Assembly (NCBI GenBank): GCA_964634355.1
Contig: CAZWIF010000006.1
Location: forward strand, 1-34,755
Length of the DNA stretch: 34,755 nt
From: CAKPSH01 sp964634355
Lineage (GTDB): Bacteria; Bacillota; Clostridia; TANB77; CAG-508
Direction: 5' to 3'
The position numbers were made by a program, and so were the translations under genes. Positions 15,525 to 23,945 of this stretch are shown piece after piece (the stretch's first letter is position 1; each line of letters opens with the position of its first letter). Below the pieces are notes generated by a model. The model was not told the DNA's origin, did not search any database, and saw only the letters and a program-made list of their open reading frames with translations.

Positions 15525-15533
15525 AAAAAAATA

Positions 15534-15563
15534 TGTACAAATTACGTCATTTAATGATATAAT
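15534..15563 (+). promoter_or_regulatory. Promoter of mutL
   Basis: TATAAT (15558-15563) is preceded by TGA, an extended -10. TGTACA (15534-15539) at 18 bases is a weak -35. The start near 15570 gives a leader of about 65 bases. Confidence 0.6.
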
Positions 15564-15635
15564 TTAACTAAATTGTATACTAAGGTTTGAGGGGGAGAAC
15601 TAAATGTGTGCCTTCGGAAAGGAATGGAATTTAAA

Positions 15636-17867
15636 ATGGGTAAAATTGTTTTATTAGATGAGTTAACAATAAATAAAATTGCTGCAGGGGAGGTTATTGA
15701 AAGACCAGCATCTGTAATAAAAGAGATGGTGGAGAATTCGATTGATGCTGAAGCAACTAATGTTACTGTTGAGATAAAAAATGGTGGAATATCATATATA
15801 AGAATTACTGATAATGGTAAAGGAATGGAAAAAGATGATTTAGAAATGGCATTTGAAAGACATGCAACAAGTAAAATCAGAAATGCTGATGACTTAAACT
15901 TTGTTAAATCAATGGGATTCAGAGGAGAGGCATTAGCTAGTATTGCTGCCATTGCAAATGTTGAGTTATGTTCAAAAACAGCTGAAGATGAAGTTGGACA
16001 TAGAATTGTTGTTGAAGGTGGAAAAGTATTAGAACAGGACGAGGTAGGATGTACACAAGGTACAACTATAACAGTAAAAAATCTTTTCTTCAATACACCT
16101 GTAAGGTATAAATTCTTAAAAAAAGATTATACTGAATCTGGATACATAGAAGATGCTATTTCGAGATTAGCACTTATTAACACTAATATAGCTTTCAAAC
16201 TAATTAACACAGGAAAAACTGTAATTCAGACTAATGGAGATGGAAATATAAATAATGTAATTTTCAGTATATATGGAAAAGATACTGCAAAATCAGTGTT
16301 ACCTGTTAATTATAGTTATGATGGCGTAGATATAACAGGTGTTGTTGGGAAACCAGAGATAGCACGTTCAAATAGAGGAAATCAACTTTTCTTTGTAAAT
16401 AAAAGATTTGTTAAAGATAAAATTTTATCAAGTTCCATAGAGAAAGCTTTTAAAGGTTTACTTCCAATTGGAAAATATGGTTTTGCTATATTAAATATTG
16501 AAATTGATCCTAGTGCAGTTGATGTAAATGTTCATCCAGCAAAGCTAGAAGTTAGATTTCAAGATGAAAGTAAAATCTTTAAATCTGTATACAATGCAAT
16601 AAAAGACACTTTATTAAAAGCAGAACTTATTGAAAATGTTGAAGAAGATAACAAAGACACAGTTTTAAATTTTACAAATAATAGTTTTGATAATACATTT
16701 AGAAAGATAGCAAATAATCAATCATATTCAAAGATAAACATACAAGAAAATTTACCAACTACATCTGGACCAATTCTGACAATAGAGGATATAGTCTCTG
16801 AAAAAATAGAAAAAGAAGCTCAAGAGAAAGAGTCTGCTGATAATATAATTGAGAGCGTTTATTTAAGTAAAAATAAAGAAAAAACAAGTGAGACAGAACA
16901 AAAAGAGTCTCCAACAGAAGTTGAAACAACACAGAAAATTGAAACAATAAAACAAGATGAAGAGCAAAAAGAATTAGCTGTAGTGGGTACTAAAATATCT
17001 AATGAAGAGGTTAATGAAACAGTTTCAGTTGAAGAAAAGAGTCAAGATAATATTTTAGCCGGAGACGTTATTACTCAAACAATTACAAATAATTTAGACA
17101 ATAATACCATGACAGCTAGTGAGAATTTTGAAGAAATATATAGCAAAATTTTTGGAAAAATAAAAAAAGACGAAAAAGAGGAAAAAGTTGAAGATAATAC
17201 GGTTAATGCAAAAGACATAATGAACGAAAATATGAATATATCTTTATATGAAGATAAAGAAAATTACAATGCGCAAATTAATAAACAGTTAAATTATAAG
17301 TTGATAGGAATTGCTTTTCAAACATACATAATCATAGAAATTGAAAATGAATTATATATAATTGATCAACATGCTGCACATGAAAGGATTATGTATGAAA
17401 AAGTAAAAGAAAATTACTATTCTGAAGAGCAAAAAGATTCTCAACTATTACTTTTACCAGATATAATTACTTTATCACATAAAGAAATGGATATTGCAAG
17501 AGATAATATGGACAAATTTGAAAAAGCAGGATTCCAACTAGAAGAGTTTGGTGATAACACAATAAAACTTACAGGTGTACCAACATTGTGCTTGGATTTA
17601 AATACAAGAGACTTGTTTTTAGAAACATTAGATGAGATTAATACAGTTGCAAGAACGGCAAAACAAGAGATAGAAGAGAAATTTTTATCAACTATAGCAT
17701 GTAAGGCAGCAGTAAAAGCACATATGGCATTAACAGATGAAGAAGTAGATAGTTTGTTACAGCAATTGTTAAGTCTGTCAAATCCATTTACGTGTCCACA
17801 CGGAAGACCAACTGCAATTAAAATGACCAGAACAGATATTGAGAAGAAATTTGCTAGAAGAAAATAG
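15636..17867 (+). CDS. mutL: DNA mismatch repair protein MutL
   Basis: MutL links mismatch recognition by MutS to strand nicking. The start is set at 15636 (MGKIVLLDELTINKIAAGEV), the usual beginning. Upstream in-frame ATGs at 15606 and 15624 are badly placed relative to AAAGGA. The GHKL ATPase motifs are EMVENSIDAEA, DNGKGM and FRGEALASI. The C-terminal domain carries the endonuclease motif DQHAAHERIMYE (D577), plus ACKAAVKAH and CPHGRPTAI, so this is the nicking type of MutL. At 743 residues it is longer than most because of a linker, roughly residues 340-550, rich in Glu, Lys, Asn and Thr. mutS is not in the window. Confidence 0.97.
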   Translation: MGKIVLLDELTINKIAAGEVIERPASVIKEMVENSIDAEATNVTVEIKNGGISYIRITDNGKGMEKDDLEMAFERHATSKIRNADDLNFVKSMGFRGEALASIAAIANVELCSKTAEDEVGHRIVVEGGKVLEQDEVGCTQGTTITVKNLFFNTPVRYKFLKKDYTESGYIEDAISRLALINTNIAFKLINTGKTVIQTNGDGNINNVIFSIYGKDTAKSVLPVNYSYDGVDITGVVGKPEIARSNRGNQLFFVNKRFVKDKILSSSIEKAFKGLLPIGKYGFAILNIEIDPSAVDVNVHPAKLEVRFQDESKIFKSVYNAIKDTLLKAELIENVEEDNKDTVLNFTNNSFDNTFRKIANNQSYSKINIQENLPTTSGPILTIEDIVSEKIEKEAQEKESADNIIESVYLSKNKEKTSETEQKESPTEVETTQKIETIKQDEEQKELAVVGTKISNEEVNETVSVEEKSQDNILAGDVITQTITNNLDNNTMTASENFEEIYSKIFGKIKKDEKEEKVEDNTVNAKDIMNENMNISLYEDKENYNAQINKQLNYKLIGIAFQTYIIIEIENELYIIDQHAAHERIMYEKVKENYYSEEQKDSQLLLLPDIITLSHKEMDIARDNMDKFEKAGFQLEEFGDNTIKLTGVPTLCLDLNTRDLFLETLDEINTVARTAKQEIEEKFLSTIACKAAVKAHMALTDEEVDSLLQQLLSLSNPFTCPHGRPTAIKMTRTDIEKKFARRK

Positions 17868-17919
17868 AATGACAGAAAGGGAAAATATAAGGTTGAAAAA
17901 TAATTTTCACCCATCCAGT

Positions 17920-18031
17920 TAAGATAGCCGTGCACAACGAAGTGAGCTACGGATATCTTATGCAGAGCTTTATGTAAGCTTTCAAAAGCTTACAGGAAAG
18001 GAGAACGATGTAAGCTTTGAAAGCTAACATC
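17920..18031 (+). other. Three hairpins in the mutL-miaA gap, possible RNA element
   Basis: Hairpin 1 (17920-17960) pairs TAAGATA with TATCTTA, then CCGT with ACGG. Hairpin 2 (17973-17994) is TGTAAGCTTT-CA-AAAGCTTACA. Hairpin 3 (18007-18031) is GATGTAAGCTTT-G-AAAGCTAACATC with one mismatch. The word ATGTAAGCTTT occurs in both hairpins 2 and 3. The right arm of hairpin 2 could therefore pair with either left arm, giving exclusive folds. AAAGGAG lies between them and is followed by ATG TAA, a start-stop pair at 18008. I cannot assign it to a known riboswitch or repeat family. The rest of the gap (17868-17919) shows nothing I can name. Confidence 0.5.
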
Positions 18032-18042
18032 TACTAGGAAAA

Positions 18043-18972
18043 ATGAATGTCGTAAATAAGCCAAAGGTTATTGTTATATGTGGACCAACTGCTTCTGGAA
18101 AGACAGCATTATCAATTGAATTAGCAAAAAAGATAGATGGAGAAATTGTTTCGGCTGACTCAATGCAAATATATAAATATATGGATATAGGAAGTGCAAA
18201 ACCTACAAAGGATGAAATGTCGGGTATAAAACATTACATGTTGGACTTTGTAGAACCTAATATAAGATATAGTGTTGCTGATTATAAAAAAGAAGCAGAA
18301 AAATGTATAGAGGAAATTTTATCAAAAGGAAAAATTCCAATTGTAGTTGGAGGAACAGGATTATATGTTGATTCTCTGATTTATGGTATTGAATATAATG
18401 AAATAAAGCTAGATGAAGCTTATAGAAAAAAATTAGAAAAAATAGCAGATAATGAAGGGTTAGACATGTTGTATAATAAAGCTTTTGAAATAGACCCAAA
18501 AGCAATCGAGAAAATATCTAAAAATGATAGAAAAAGAATTCTAAGAGTTTTAGAAATATATCACGAAACAGGCAAAACAAAAACAGAACAAGAGATTAAT
18601 TCAAGAAGTAAGGAAGTTAAATATGACTATAAAGTATTTACTATTAATATGGATAGAGAAAAATTATATGAGAGAGTAAATAAAAGAGTAGACATAATGA
18701 TAGAGAATGGGCTTATTGATGAAGTAAAAAGTCTTGTTTCTAGATATAATGAATTACCAACGTCTTTTCAAGGATTAGGATATAAAGAAACAAGAGAGTT
18801 TTTAGAAGGAGAAATATCTAAAGACGAAATGATAGAAAAGATAAAACAGGAAACTAGGAGATATGCGAAGAGACAACTTACTTGGTTTAAAAAAAATAAG
18901 AATACACTATGGTTGGATGGACTTGAATCTAAAGAGAAAAATATACAAATTATTTTGGAGGAAATAAGTTGA
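18043..18972 (+). CDS. miaA: tRNA dimethylallyltransferase
   Basis: MiaA adds a dimethylallyl group to A37 of tRNAs reading UNN codons, using a product of the isoprenoid pathway. The 309-residue product has the P-loop GPTASGKTALSIELAKK, then DGEIVSADSMQIYKYMDIGS followed by AKPT, GIKHYMLDFVEP, VVGGTGLYVDSLIYG, SFQGLGYKE and the late RRYAKRQLTWFKKN. All are family marks and length is normal. AGGAAAA precedes the ATG. The upstream gap is strongly structured, so regulation at the RNA level is possible. The next gene overlaps its stop codon. Confidence 0.97.
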   Translation: MNVVNKPKVIVICGPTASGKTALSIELAKKIDGEIVSADSMQIYKYMDIGSAKPTKDEMSGIKHYMLDFVEPNIRYSVADYKKEAEKCIEEILSKGKIPIVVGGTGLYVDSLIYGIEYNEIKLDEAYRKKLEKIADNEGLDMLYNKAFEIDPKAIEKISKNDRKRILRVLEIYHETGKTKTEQEINSRSKEVKYDYKVFTINMDREKLYERVNKRVDIMIENGLIDEVKSLVSRYNELPTSFQGLGYKETREFLEGEISKDEMIEKIKQETRRYAKRQLTWFKKNKNTLWLDGLESKEKNIQIILEEIS

Positions 18973-20216
18973 AGGAAAACAAAAAGAAAAGAAAAAAGCT
19001 TAGTAAAAGAAGAATAGGACAGGCTATATCTATAATTATAATATTGATAATTGCTAGCTGTGTTTTATATAGTACAATTCAATTACTCATAGAGCCATCA
19101 GATGTTTTTGTTGTTGAAAATGGTCAAATATATGAAGAAGAAGCTACCGTTGGCTATATAATTAGAGAAGAACAAGTTATATCTGGAGAAGATTACCAAA
19201 ACGGAATAGTGATTATAAAATCAGAAGGAGAAAAAGTTTCAAAGGGTGACTCTGTATATAGGTATTGCAGTGCAAATGAAGAAAAATTAGAAGCGAAAAT
19301 TGCTGAATTAGATCAAGAAATTCAGGAGGCAATTGAAGGTCAAAATATAAGCATTTATTCAACGGACATCCAGTTTTTAGAGAAACAAATTGAAGAGAAA
19401 CTAGAGTTACTTCAATCTACTAATGATATAGAAATGATTACTAAATATAAAGATGAAATTAGTTCCTATATGATTAAAAAAGCTAAGATAGCTGGAGAAC
19501 TTAGTCCATCAGGTACATATATAAACAAATTAATTGCTCAAAGAAGTGACTACGAGGAACAGTTAAATTCAGGGCAGGAGTATATTTATGCCCCAATAAG
19601 TGGAATTGTATCTTATAAAATAGATGGATACGAAGATAGTCTTACTGTAGAGAATATTGATACTATAACAAAAGAAGATTTGATGTCAATAAAGACAAAA
19701 ACTGGACAATTTGTTTCATCAAGTTCAGAGCAGGGAAAAATAGTAAACAACTTCTATTGTTATATTGCAACTGTTTTATCTTCAGATAATGCAAAAAATG
19801 CAAATGTTGGAGATATTATAAAACTAAGGTTATCAAATAATGACGAGGTATCAGCTGAAATCGCTAATATATCAGATTTTGTTGATGGAGAGACGGTGAT
19901 GATATTTAAAATAACAAAAGATGTAGAATATCTTATTAGTTATAGAAAAATTTCGATTGATGTTATTTGGTGGAGCGCATCAGGTTTAAAAGTTCCAAAT
20001 TCTTCACTGATAACTGAAGAGGATAAAACCTATTTAATAAGGAATAGAATAGGTTACACAGATAAAATATTAGTTAAAGTAGAAAAACAGAATAAGAATT
20101 ATGCTATTGTATCAAATTATACAACACAAGAGTTAATAGAAAAAGGATTTTCAACTGGTGAAATATCATCAATGAAGAGTATCAGTTTATATGATGAAAT
20201 TATTTTAAATCCATAA
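18969..20216 (+). CDS. HlyD-like membrane adaptor protein
   Basis: This 415-residue protein has the layout of HlyD-family periplasmic adaptors as found in Clostridia. A very basic start (KENKKKRKKLSKRR) and one membrane span at about residues 18-38 lead into a lipoyl-like half (VGYIIREEQVISGEDYQNGI). A coiled-coil hairpin covers residues 100-185 or so. A second lipoyl half (YIYAPISGIVSYKIDGYED) and a beta-barrel part follow. The start is TTG, with TTTGGAGG before it, and its TTG overlaps the miaA stop (TTGA), so translation is coupled. No transporter gene lies beside it. In Gram-positives such proteins have no fixed role, and I give no function beyond envelope association. Confidence 0.75.
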   Translation: MKENKKKRKKLSKRRIGQAISIIIILIIASCVLYSTIQLLIEPSDVFVVENGQIYEEEATVGYIIREEQVISGEDYQNGIVIIKSEGEKVSKGDSVYRYCSANEEKLEAKIAELDQEIQEAIEGQNISIYSTDIQFLEKQIEEKLELLQSTNDIEMITKYKDEISSYMIKKAKIAGELSPSGTYINKLIAQRSDYEEQLNSGQEYIYAPISGIVSYKIDGYEDSLTVENIDTITKEDLMSIKTKTGQFVSSSSEQGKIVNNFYCYIATVLSSDNAKNANVGDIIKLRLSNNDEVSAEIANISDFVDGETVMIFKITKDVEYLISYRKISIDVIWWSASGLKVPNSSLITEEDKTYLIRNRIGYTDKILVKVEKQNKNYAIVSNYTTQELIEKGFSTGEISSMKSISLYDEIILNP

Positions 20217-20267
20217 GCTAGCCATCTGAGATTTTCTCACATTGTTTGAAAACTCAAATCTGATATG

Positions 20268-20306
20268 AACAAATAAGAAAAAATCTTTGATTTTTTCTTA
20301 TTTGTT
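20268..20306. terminator. 18-bp perfect AT-rich hairpin after the HlyD-like gene
   Basis: An 18-base arm at 20268-20285 and its exact reverse complement at 20289-20306 flank TTT. The arms contain AAAAAATC and GATTTTTT. It begins 51 bases after the stop and probably acts as a terminator, although the U-tract is inside the stem. The remaining 140 or so bases before comM (20307-20450) are AT-rich, and I see no clear promoter there. Confidence 0.55.
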
Positions 20307-20450
20307 TAAGAAGGAGAAAACATTTTTTTGTAGAAATATATAAGTAAATTATTTCAAATTAATTTAAATTCATTACAACTGTGTTTTATCATAATAAAAA
20401 ATTCCATATAAATCTAATAAAAAATCAAGAATTGAAAAGAGGAATTGAAT

Positions 20451-21986
20451 ATGTTATCTATTGTTAAGAGTATGTCTTTACATGGACTTGATGGATATCT
20501 TGTAGACGTCCAAGTGGATGTTTCGGGTGGGTTACCGTCTTGTGATATTGTGGGATTGCCAGATGCAAGTGTTAGAGAATCCAAAGAAAGGGTTAGGACA
20601 GCTATTAAGAACAGTGGAATTGATCTAAAGAGCCGAAAAATTATAATTAATTTAGCACCAGCTAATACTAAAAAAGAAGGGGCTTTATATGATTTGCCTA
20701 TAGCTATTGCTATACTTATCGCAAATGAAGAATTAGAAGCTAAAAATATAAATGATACTGTTTTTATCGGAGAATTGTCCTTAGATGGAAAAATAAATAA
20801 GGTAAACGGTATTTTCCCTATGTGCTTGGAGGCTAGTAATCTTGGAATAAAAAAAGTTGTAATTCCAAAAGCAAATGCAAAAGAGGCCGCCATTGTAAAG
20901 AATATTGAAGTGATAGGAGTAGAAAGCCTAGAAGAGGTAATAGATATTTTAAATGGAAGAGAAATACCAGAAAAAATAGAGATAGACTTTGATGATTATT
21001 TTACCAATAATATAAAATATAAATTTGATTTTGCAGATGTAAAAGGACAAGAAAGTATAAAAAGAGCTTTAGAGGTGGCAGCAGCAGGAGGACATAACTG
21101 TCTACTTATTGGAAGCCCTGGTTCTGGAAAGACAATGATGTCTAGGTGTTTGCCATCAATATTACCAGATCTAACATTTGAGGAATCATTAGAGATAACC
21201 AAGATACATAGTATAGAGGGAATATTACCTCAAGATAAGCCCATAATTACTACAAGACCATTTAGAGCCCCACATCATACAATATCAGGAGCTTCTTTAA
21301 TTGGTGGAGGTAGAATTCCAAAGCCTGGAGAAATAAGCCTAGCACATTTTGGAGTTTTATTTTTGGACGAATTGCCAGAATTTCCTAATAATATATTAGA
21401 ACTTTTAAGAGTTCCCTTAGAGGATAAAAAAATTAATATTAATAGGGTAAATGCAAGTCTGGCATATCCTTGCAATTTTATGCTAGTTGCCTCGATGAAT
21501 CCATGTCCGTGTGGATATTATGGTTCAAAAGATAAGGAATGTACATGCAGTGATAAAGCAATAAATAGGTATATGGGAAAAATAAGTGGACCTCTATTAG
21601 ATAGGATAGATATTCATATAGAAGTTGAGGCTGTAAAATATCAGAAATTAGGTTCTGAAGAAAAAGGGGAAAGCTCTGAAAAAATTAAAGAAAGAGTTGA
21701 TAAGGCGAGAAAGATTCAACAAGAAAGGTATATTAAGTATGGGATATATTCTAATGCAGAATTAACACCAGGTTTAATGGAAATATATTGTAAGTTGGAT
21801 TCTAAAGGAAAGGAAATATTAAAAAATTCATTCGAAAAGTTAGGGCTAAGTGCTAGAGCATATGGAAGAATTTTAAAAGTTGCAAGAACGATTGCAGATT
21901 TAGATGAAAAAGAGAATATAGAAGTCAAACATCTTGCGGAGGCAATTCAATACAGAAGTTTAGATAGAAAGTATTGGAAAAACTGA
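20451..21986 (+). CDS. comM: ComM/YifB family Mg-chelatase-like AAA+ ATPase
   Basis: ComM in transformable bacteria is a hexameric helicase that helps branch migration of incoming DNA. The family is also called YifB. The start is ATG 20451 after GAGG, and the TTG at 20445 is less likely. The 511-residue product has an N-terminal Lon-like domain (GLPSCDIVGLPDASVRESKE, RVRTAIKNSG, LAPANTKKEGALYDLPIAI). It then has a Walker A motif in LLIGSPGSGKTMMSRCLPSI, Walker B FLDELPEF, the zinc-type cluster PCPCGYYGSKDKECTCS, and a C-terminal helical lid ending LAEAIQYRSLDRKYW. Length is standard. dprA follows 59 bases later, a common pairing. Confidence 0.93.
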   Translation: MLSIVKSMSLHGLDGYLVDVQVDVSGGLPSCDIVGLPDASVRESKERVRTAIKNSGIDLKSRKIIINLAPANTKKEGALYDLPIAIAILIANEELEAKNINDTVFIGELSLDGKINKVNGIFPMCLEASNLGIKKVVIPKANAKEAAIVKNIEVIGVESLEEVIDILNGREIPEKIEIDFDDYFTNNIKYKFDFADVKGQESIKRALEVAAAGGHNCLLIGSPGSGKTMMSRCLPSILPDLTFEESLEITKIHSIEGILPQDKPIITTRPFRAPHHTISGASLIGGGRIPKPGEISLAHFGVLFLDELPEFPNNILELLRVPLEDKKININRVNASLAYPCNFMLVASMNPCPCGYYGSKDKECTCSDKAINRYMGKISGPLLDRIDIHIEVEAVKYQKLGSEEKGESSEKIKERVDKARKIQQERYIKYGIYSNAELTPGLMEIYCKLDSKGKEILKNSFEKLGLSARAYGRILKVARTIADLDEKENIEVKHLAEAIQYRSLDRKYWKN

Positions 21987-22045
21987 TTGTAAGGGTCGCA
22001 CTCTTGGAAGACACGCAAAAGAGATTTTATAAGGGAGGAGAAGTA

Positions 22046-22922
22046 ATGCAGATAATTGATATTAATAACGAATTTTATCCAGATACATTGAGAGATATAA
22101 AAAATCCGCCTAAAAGATTATATGTTTTGGGAGATGTATCAATATTATCAGATAAATCAATAGCTATAGTGGGTTCTAGAAGGTGTACAGAATATGGGAA
22201 AAGACAAGGAACTAAATTTTCATATGATTTGGCATCAGCTGGATTAACTATAGTGAGTGGACTAGCCATACGGTATAGATGCTTCTGCACATATTGGAGC
22301 ATTGGAGGCAAAAGGCAAAACTATTGCAGTTTTAGGTGCTGGTTTTAATAATATTTATCCAAAACAGAATGTTAAATTGTTTAAAGAAATCTTAGATAAT
22401 AAAGGAACAATCATAACAGAGTATTCACCAGAGATTGAGATTTCATCTGATAATTTTAGAAGAAGGAATAGAATAATTAGTGGATTGAGTATGGGAGTAA
22501 TGGTTGTGGAGGCGGCTAAGAATAGTGGAACTGGAATAACAGTTAATTATGCGAGAGGACAGAGGAAGCCTATATTTTGTATACCTAATAGTTTAGATAA
22601 CAAAAAAGGAGAAGGAACGAATAGAATATTAAAAAGAGATGGAATTTTAGTAACAAATGCAAACGATGTATTGGAATATTATAATATGAAAAAAATAAAA
22701 CAAATAAGTATTGATGAGATAGAAAGAGAAGTAGAAATCGAAATTAAACCAGAATATCAAGAGATATATAAATTAATACAAAAAGGTATAACACATATAA
22801 ACCATATTAATAAAAAGACAGGAATACCTGTCTCTGAATTAAATTCAGTGTTATTAATGATGGAATTAGAGGGATTAATTGAAAGTAAACCAGGAAATTA
22901 TTATAAGGTACATAAATTATAA
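22046..22922 (+). pseudogene. dprA: DprA DNA-processing protein, frameshifted
   Basis: DprA loads RecA on incoming single-stranded DNA. The start is ATG 22046 behind AAGGGAGGAG. The first frame gives FYPDTLRDIKNPPKRLYVLG, IAIVGSRRCTEYGKRQG and LTIVSGLAI, then goes off the family pattern. Dropping one base near C22271 restores IGIDASAHIGALEAKGKTIA followed by VLGAGFNNIYP, the Rossmann core. The second frame then runs to 22922 through IITEYSPEIE, RRRNRIISGLS and a C-terminal winged helix. The joined product would be about 291 residues and lacks the N-terminal SAM-like domain of longer DprA. Either the gene is broken or this draft sequence has an extra base. No slippery sequence suggesting programmed shifting is visible. 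Confidence 0.88.
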
Positions 22923-22952
22923 TTTATATGATAAAAAGGAGAAAGATATTAT

Positions 22953-23333
22953 ATGTATAAACGTAAAAATACAGGGGATTTAGGAGAAGATATTGCAGTT
23001 GAATATTTAAAAGAACAAGGGTATGAAATTATTGAAAGAAACTTTAGATGTAAACTAGGAGAAATTGATATTATTGCACTAGATAAAGATGAAATTGTTT
23101 TTATAGAGGTGAAAACAAGGAAAACATTATCATATGGAAATCCTGGAGATTCAGTAAATGAACCTAAACAAAAACATATATATAGAACTGCAGAGTATTA
23201 TTTACTTATTAATGGTAAATTAGATGACTATACTAGATTAGATGTTATAGAAGTGTATTTAGAGGATTTAGGACATAGAATTAATCATATAAAAAAGGCT
23301 ATTATAGATAGAACCTATGAACAAAAATCATGA
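22953..23333 (+). CDS. yraN: YraN family (UPF0102) nuclease-like protein
   Basis: This is a 126-residue member of the UPF0102/YraN family, which has a restriction-endonuclease-like fold and is thought to act on DNA. The core is NTGDLGEDIAVEYLKEQGYE, RNFRCKLGEIDIIALDKDEI and VFIEVKTRK. This gives the E-x-D-x12-ExK pattern (GEIDII, FIEVKT) of this nuclease fold. The end contains DVIEVYLE and the family-like HIKKAI. AAGGAG lies about 11 bases before the ATG. It follows dprA, a common location in Firmicutes near DNA-uptake genes. The exact biological role is unknown. Confidence 0.92.
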   Translation: MYKRKNTGDLGEDIAVEYLKEQGYEIIERNFRCKLGEIDIIALDKDEIVFIEVKTRKTLSYGNPGDSVNEPKQKHIYRTAEYYLLINGKLDDYTRLDVIEVYLEDLGHRINHIKKAIIDRTYEQKS

Positions 23334-23367
23334 AAAAACATAAAATATATAGACAGGAGGAATGGAT

Positions 23368-23718
23368 ATGAGTTTTATCTTAAATGCTATTGTCTGGACA
23401 CTTGCCTTTTATGGATTGTTTGAAATTATAAAATCTATTATATATATTTCGGTACATACTAATTTTAAATCTGATGGAATATATATGATTATAGGAGTTA
23501 AAAATCAGGAGAAGAATATAGAAGGAATTCTAAGATCAATATTATTTAAAGTATTGTATGGAAAAGAAGAAGAAATAAAAGATATAGTAGTGACTGATTT
23601 AAATTCAACTGATAACACAAAAAAGATAATAGAAAAATTGGAAGAGGAATATGATTGTATGAAGGTTGTTAATTGGAGAGAATGTAAAGAAATAATAGAT
23701 GCAGTCGATAATTCATAA
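23368..23718 (+). CDS. Short glycosyltransferase-like membrane protein of unknown role
   Basis: This protein has 116 residues. The start is placed at ATG 23368, 7 bases after AGGAGG. The ATG at 23362 is too close to that site. The first 30 or so residues form a membrane segment (NAIVWTLAFYGLFEIIKSII). The rest resembles the first half of a GT-A family 2 glycosyltransferase: MIIGVKNQEKNIEGILRSIL, then VVTDLNSTDNTKKIIEKL. In ordinary members more than 100 residues follow, with the metal site and acceptor loop, and they are absent here. It may be a regulatory or degenerate member, or a distinct small family. It follows yraN by 34 bases. Confidence 0.5.
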   Translation: MSFILNAIVWTLAFYGLFEIIKSIIYISVHTNFKSDGIYMIIGVKNQEKNIEGILRSILFKVLYGKEEEIKDIVVTDLNSTDNTKKIIEKLEEEYDCMKVVNWRECKEIIDAVDNS

Positions 23719-23726
23719 AATAATGC

Positions 23727-23756
23727 TTGACATTTATGAAATATCTATGCTAAAAT
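23727..23756 (+). promoter_or_regulatory. Promoter of tRNA-Glu
   Basis: TTGACA (23727-23732), an 18-base spacer, and TAAAAT (23751-23756) preceded by TGC, an extended -10. The start would fall about 7 bases before the tRNA, a strong promoter suited to a stable RNA. Confidence 0.8.
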
Positions 23757-23769
23757 AATATTTGTTAAT

Positions 23770-23844
23770 GGCTCCTTGGTCAAGCGGTTAAGACGCCACC
23801 CTCTCAAGGTGGAGTGATGGGTTCGATTCCCGTAGGAGTCACCA
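23770..23844 (+). tRNA. tRNA-Glu (anticodon CUC), CCA encoded
   Basis: The acceptor stem GGCTCCT (23770-23776) pairs with AGGAGTC (23834-23840), with one G-U. The D arm is GTC-AAGCGGTTAA-GAC. The anticodon stem CCACC/GGTGG holds the loop CTCTCAA, so the anticodon is CUC, reading GAG. The T arm has GGG-TTCGATT-CCC. Discriminator A and an encoded CCA end the gene at 23844. It stands alone with its own promoter, and a palindromic repeat follows 31 bases later. Confidence 0.96.
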
Positions 23845-23875
23845 GATATTATATTAAACAAAATTCAAGCTTGAT

Positions 23876-23899
23876 AGGGGCACGGAGTACCGTGCCTCC
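23876..23899. repeat. Intergenic GC palindrome, copy 5 (tRNA-Glu-prmC)
   Basis: GGCACGG-AGTA-CCGTGCC (23879-23896) is a perfect 7-base stem. GG/TC just outside extends it to 23877-23898. It has the CACGG/CCGTG subfamily word and the TAGGGGC left edge. Confidence 0.8.
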
Positions 23900-23945
23900 T
23901 GATTGTTATATGCTTATTTGTACCTTAGAAAGGAATAGTAGTAAA

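Noticed and set aside
15551..16093. Minus-strand open frame opposite mutL, and similar long antisense frames opposite carB and comM
   Set aside because: The sense strand encodes complete conserved proteins. The antisense frames are low-complexity shadows rich in Ser, Phe and Ile.
22265..22280. Programmed frameshifting in dprA
   Set aside because: The site ATACGGTAT has no slippery heptamer, no internal Shine-Dalgarno and no clear downstream stem, so mutation or sequencing error is more likely.
23814..23945. Upstream extension of the prmC reading frame
   Set aside because: It begins inside the tRNA-Glu gene and crosses a palindromic repeat. GTG 23946 has a proper ribosome site and the normal PrmC N-terminus.
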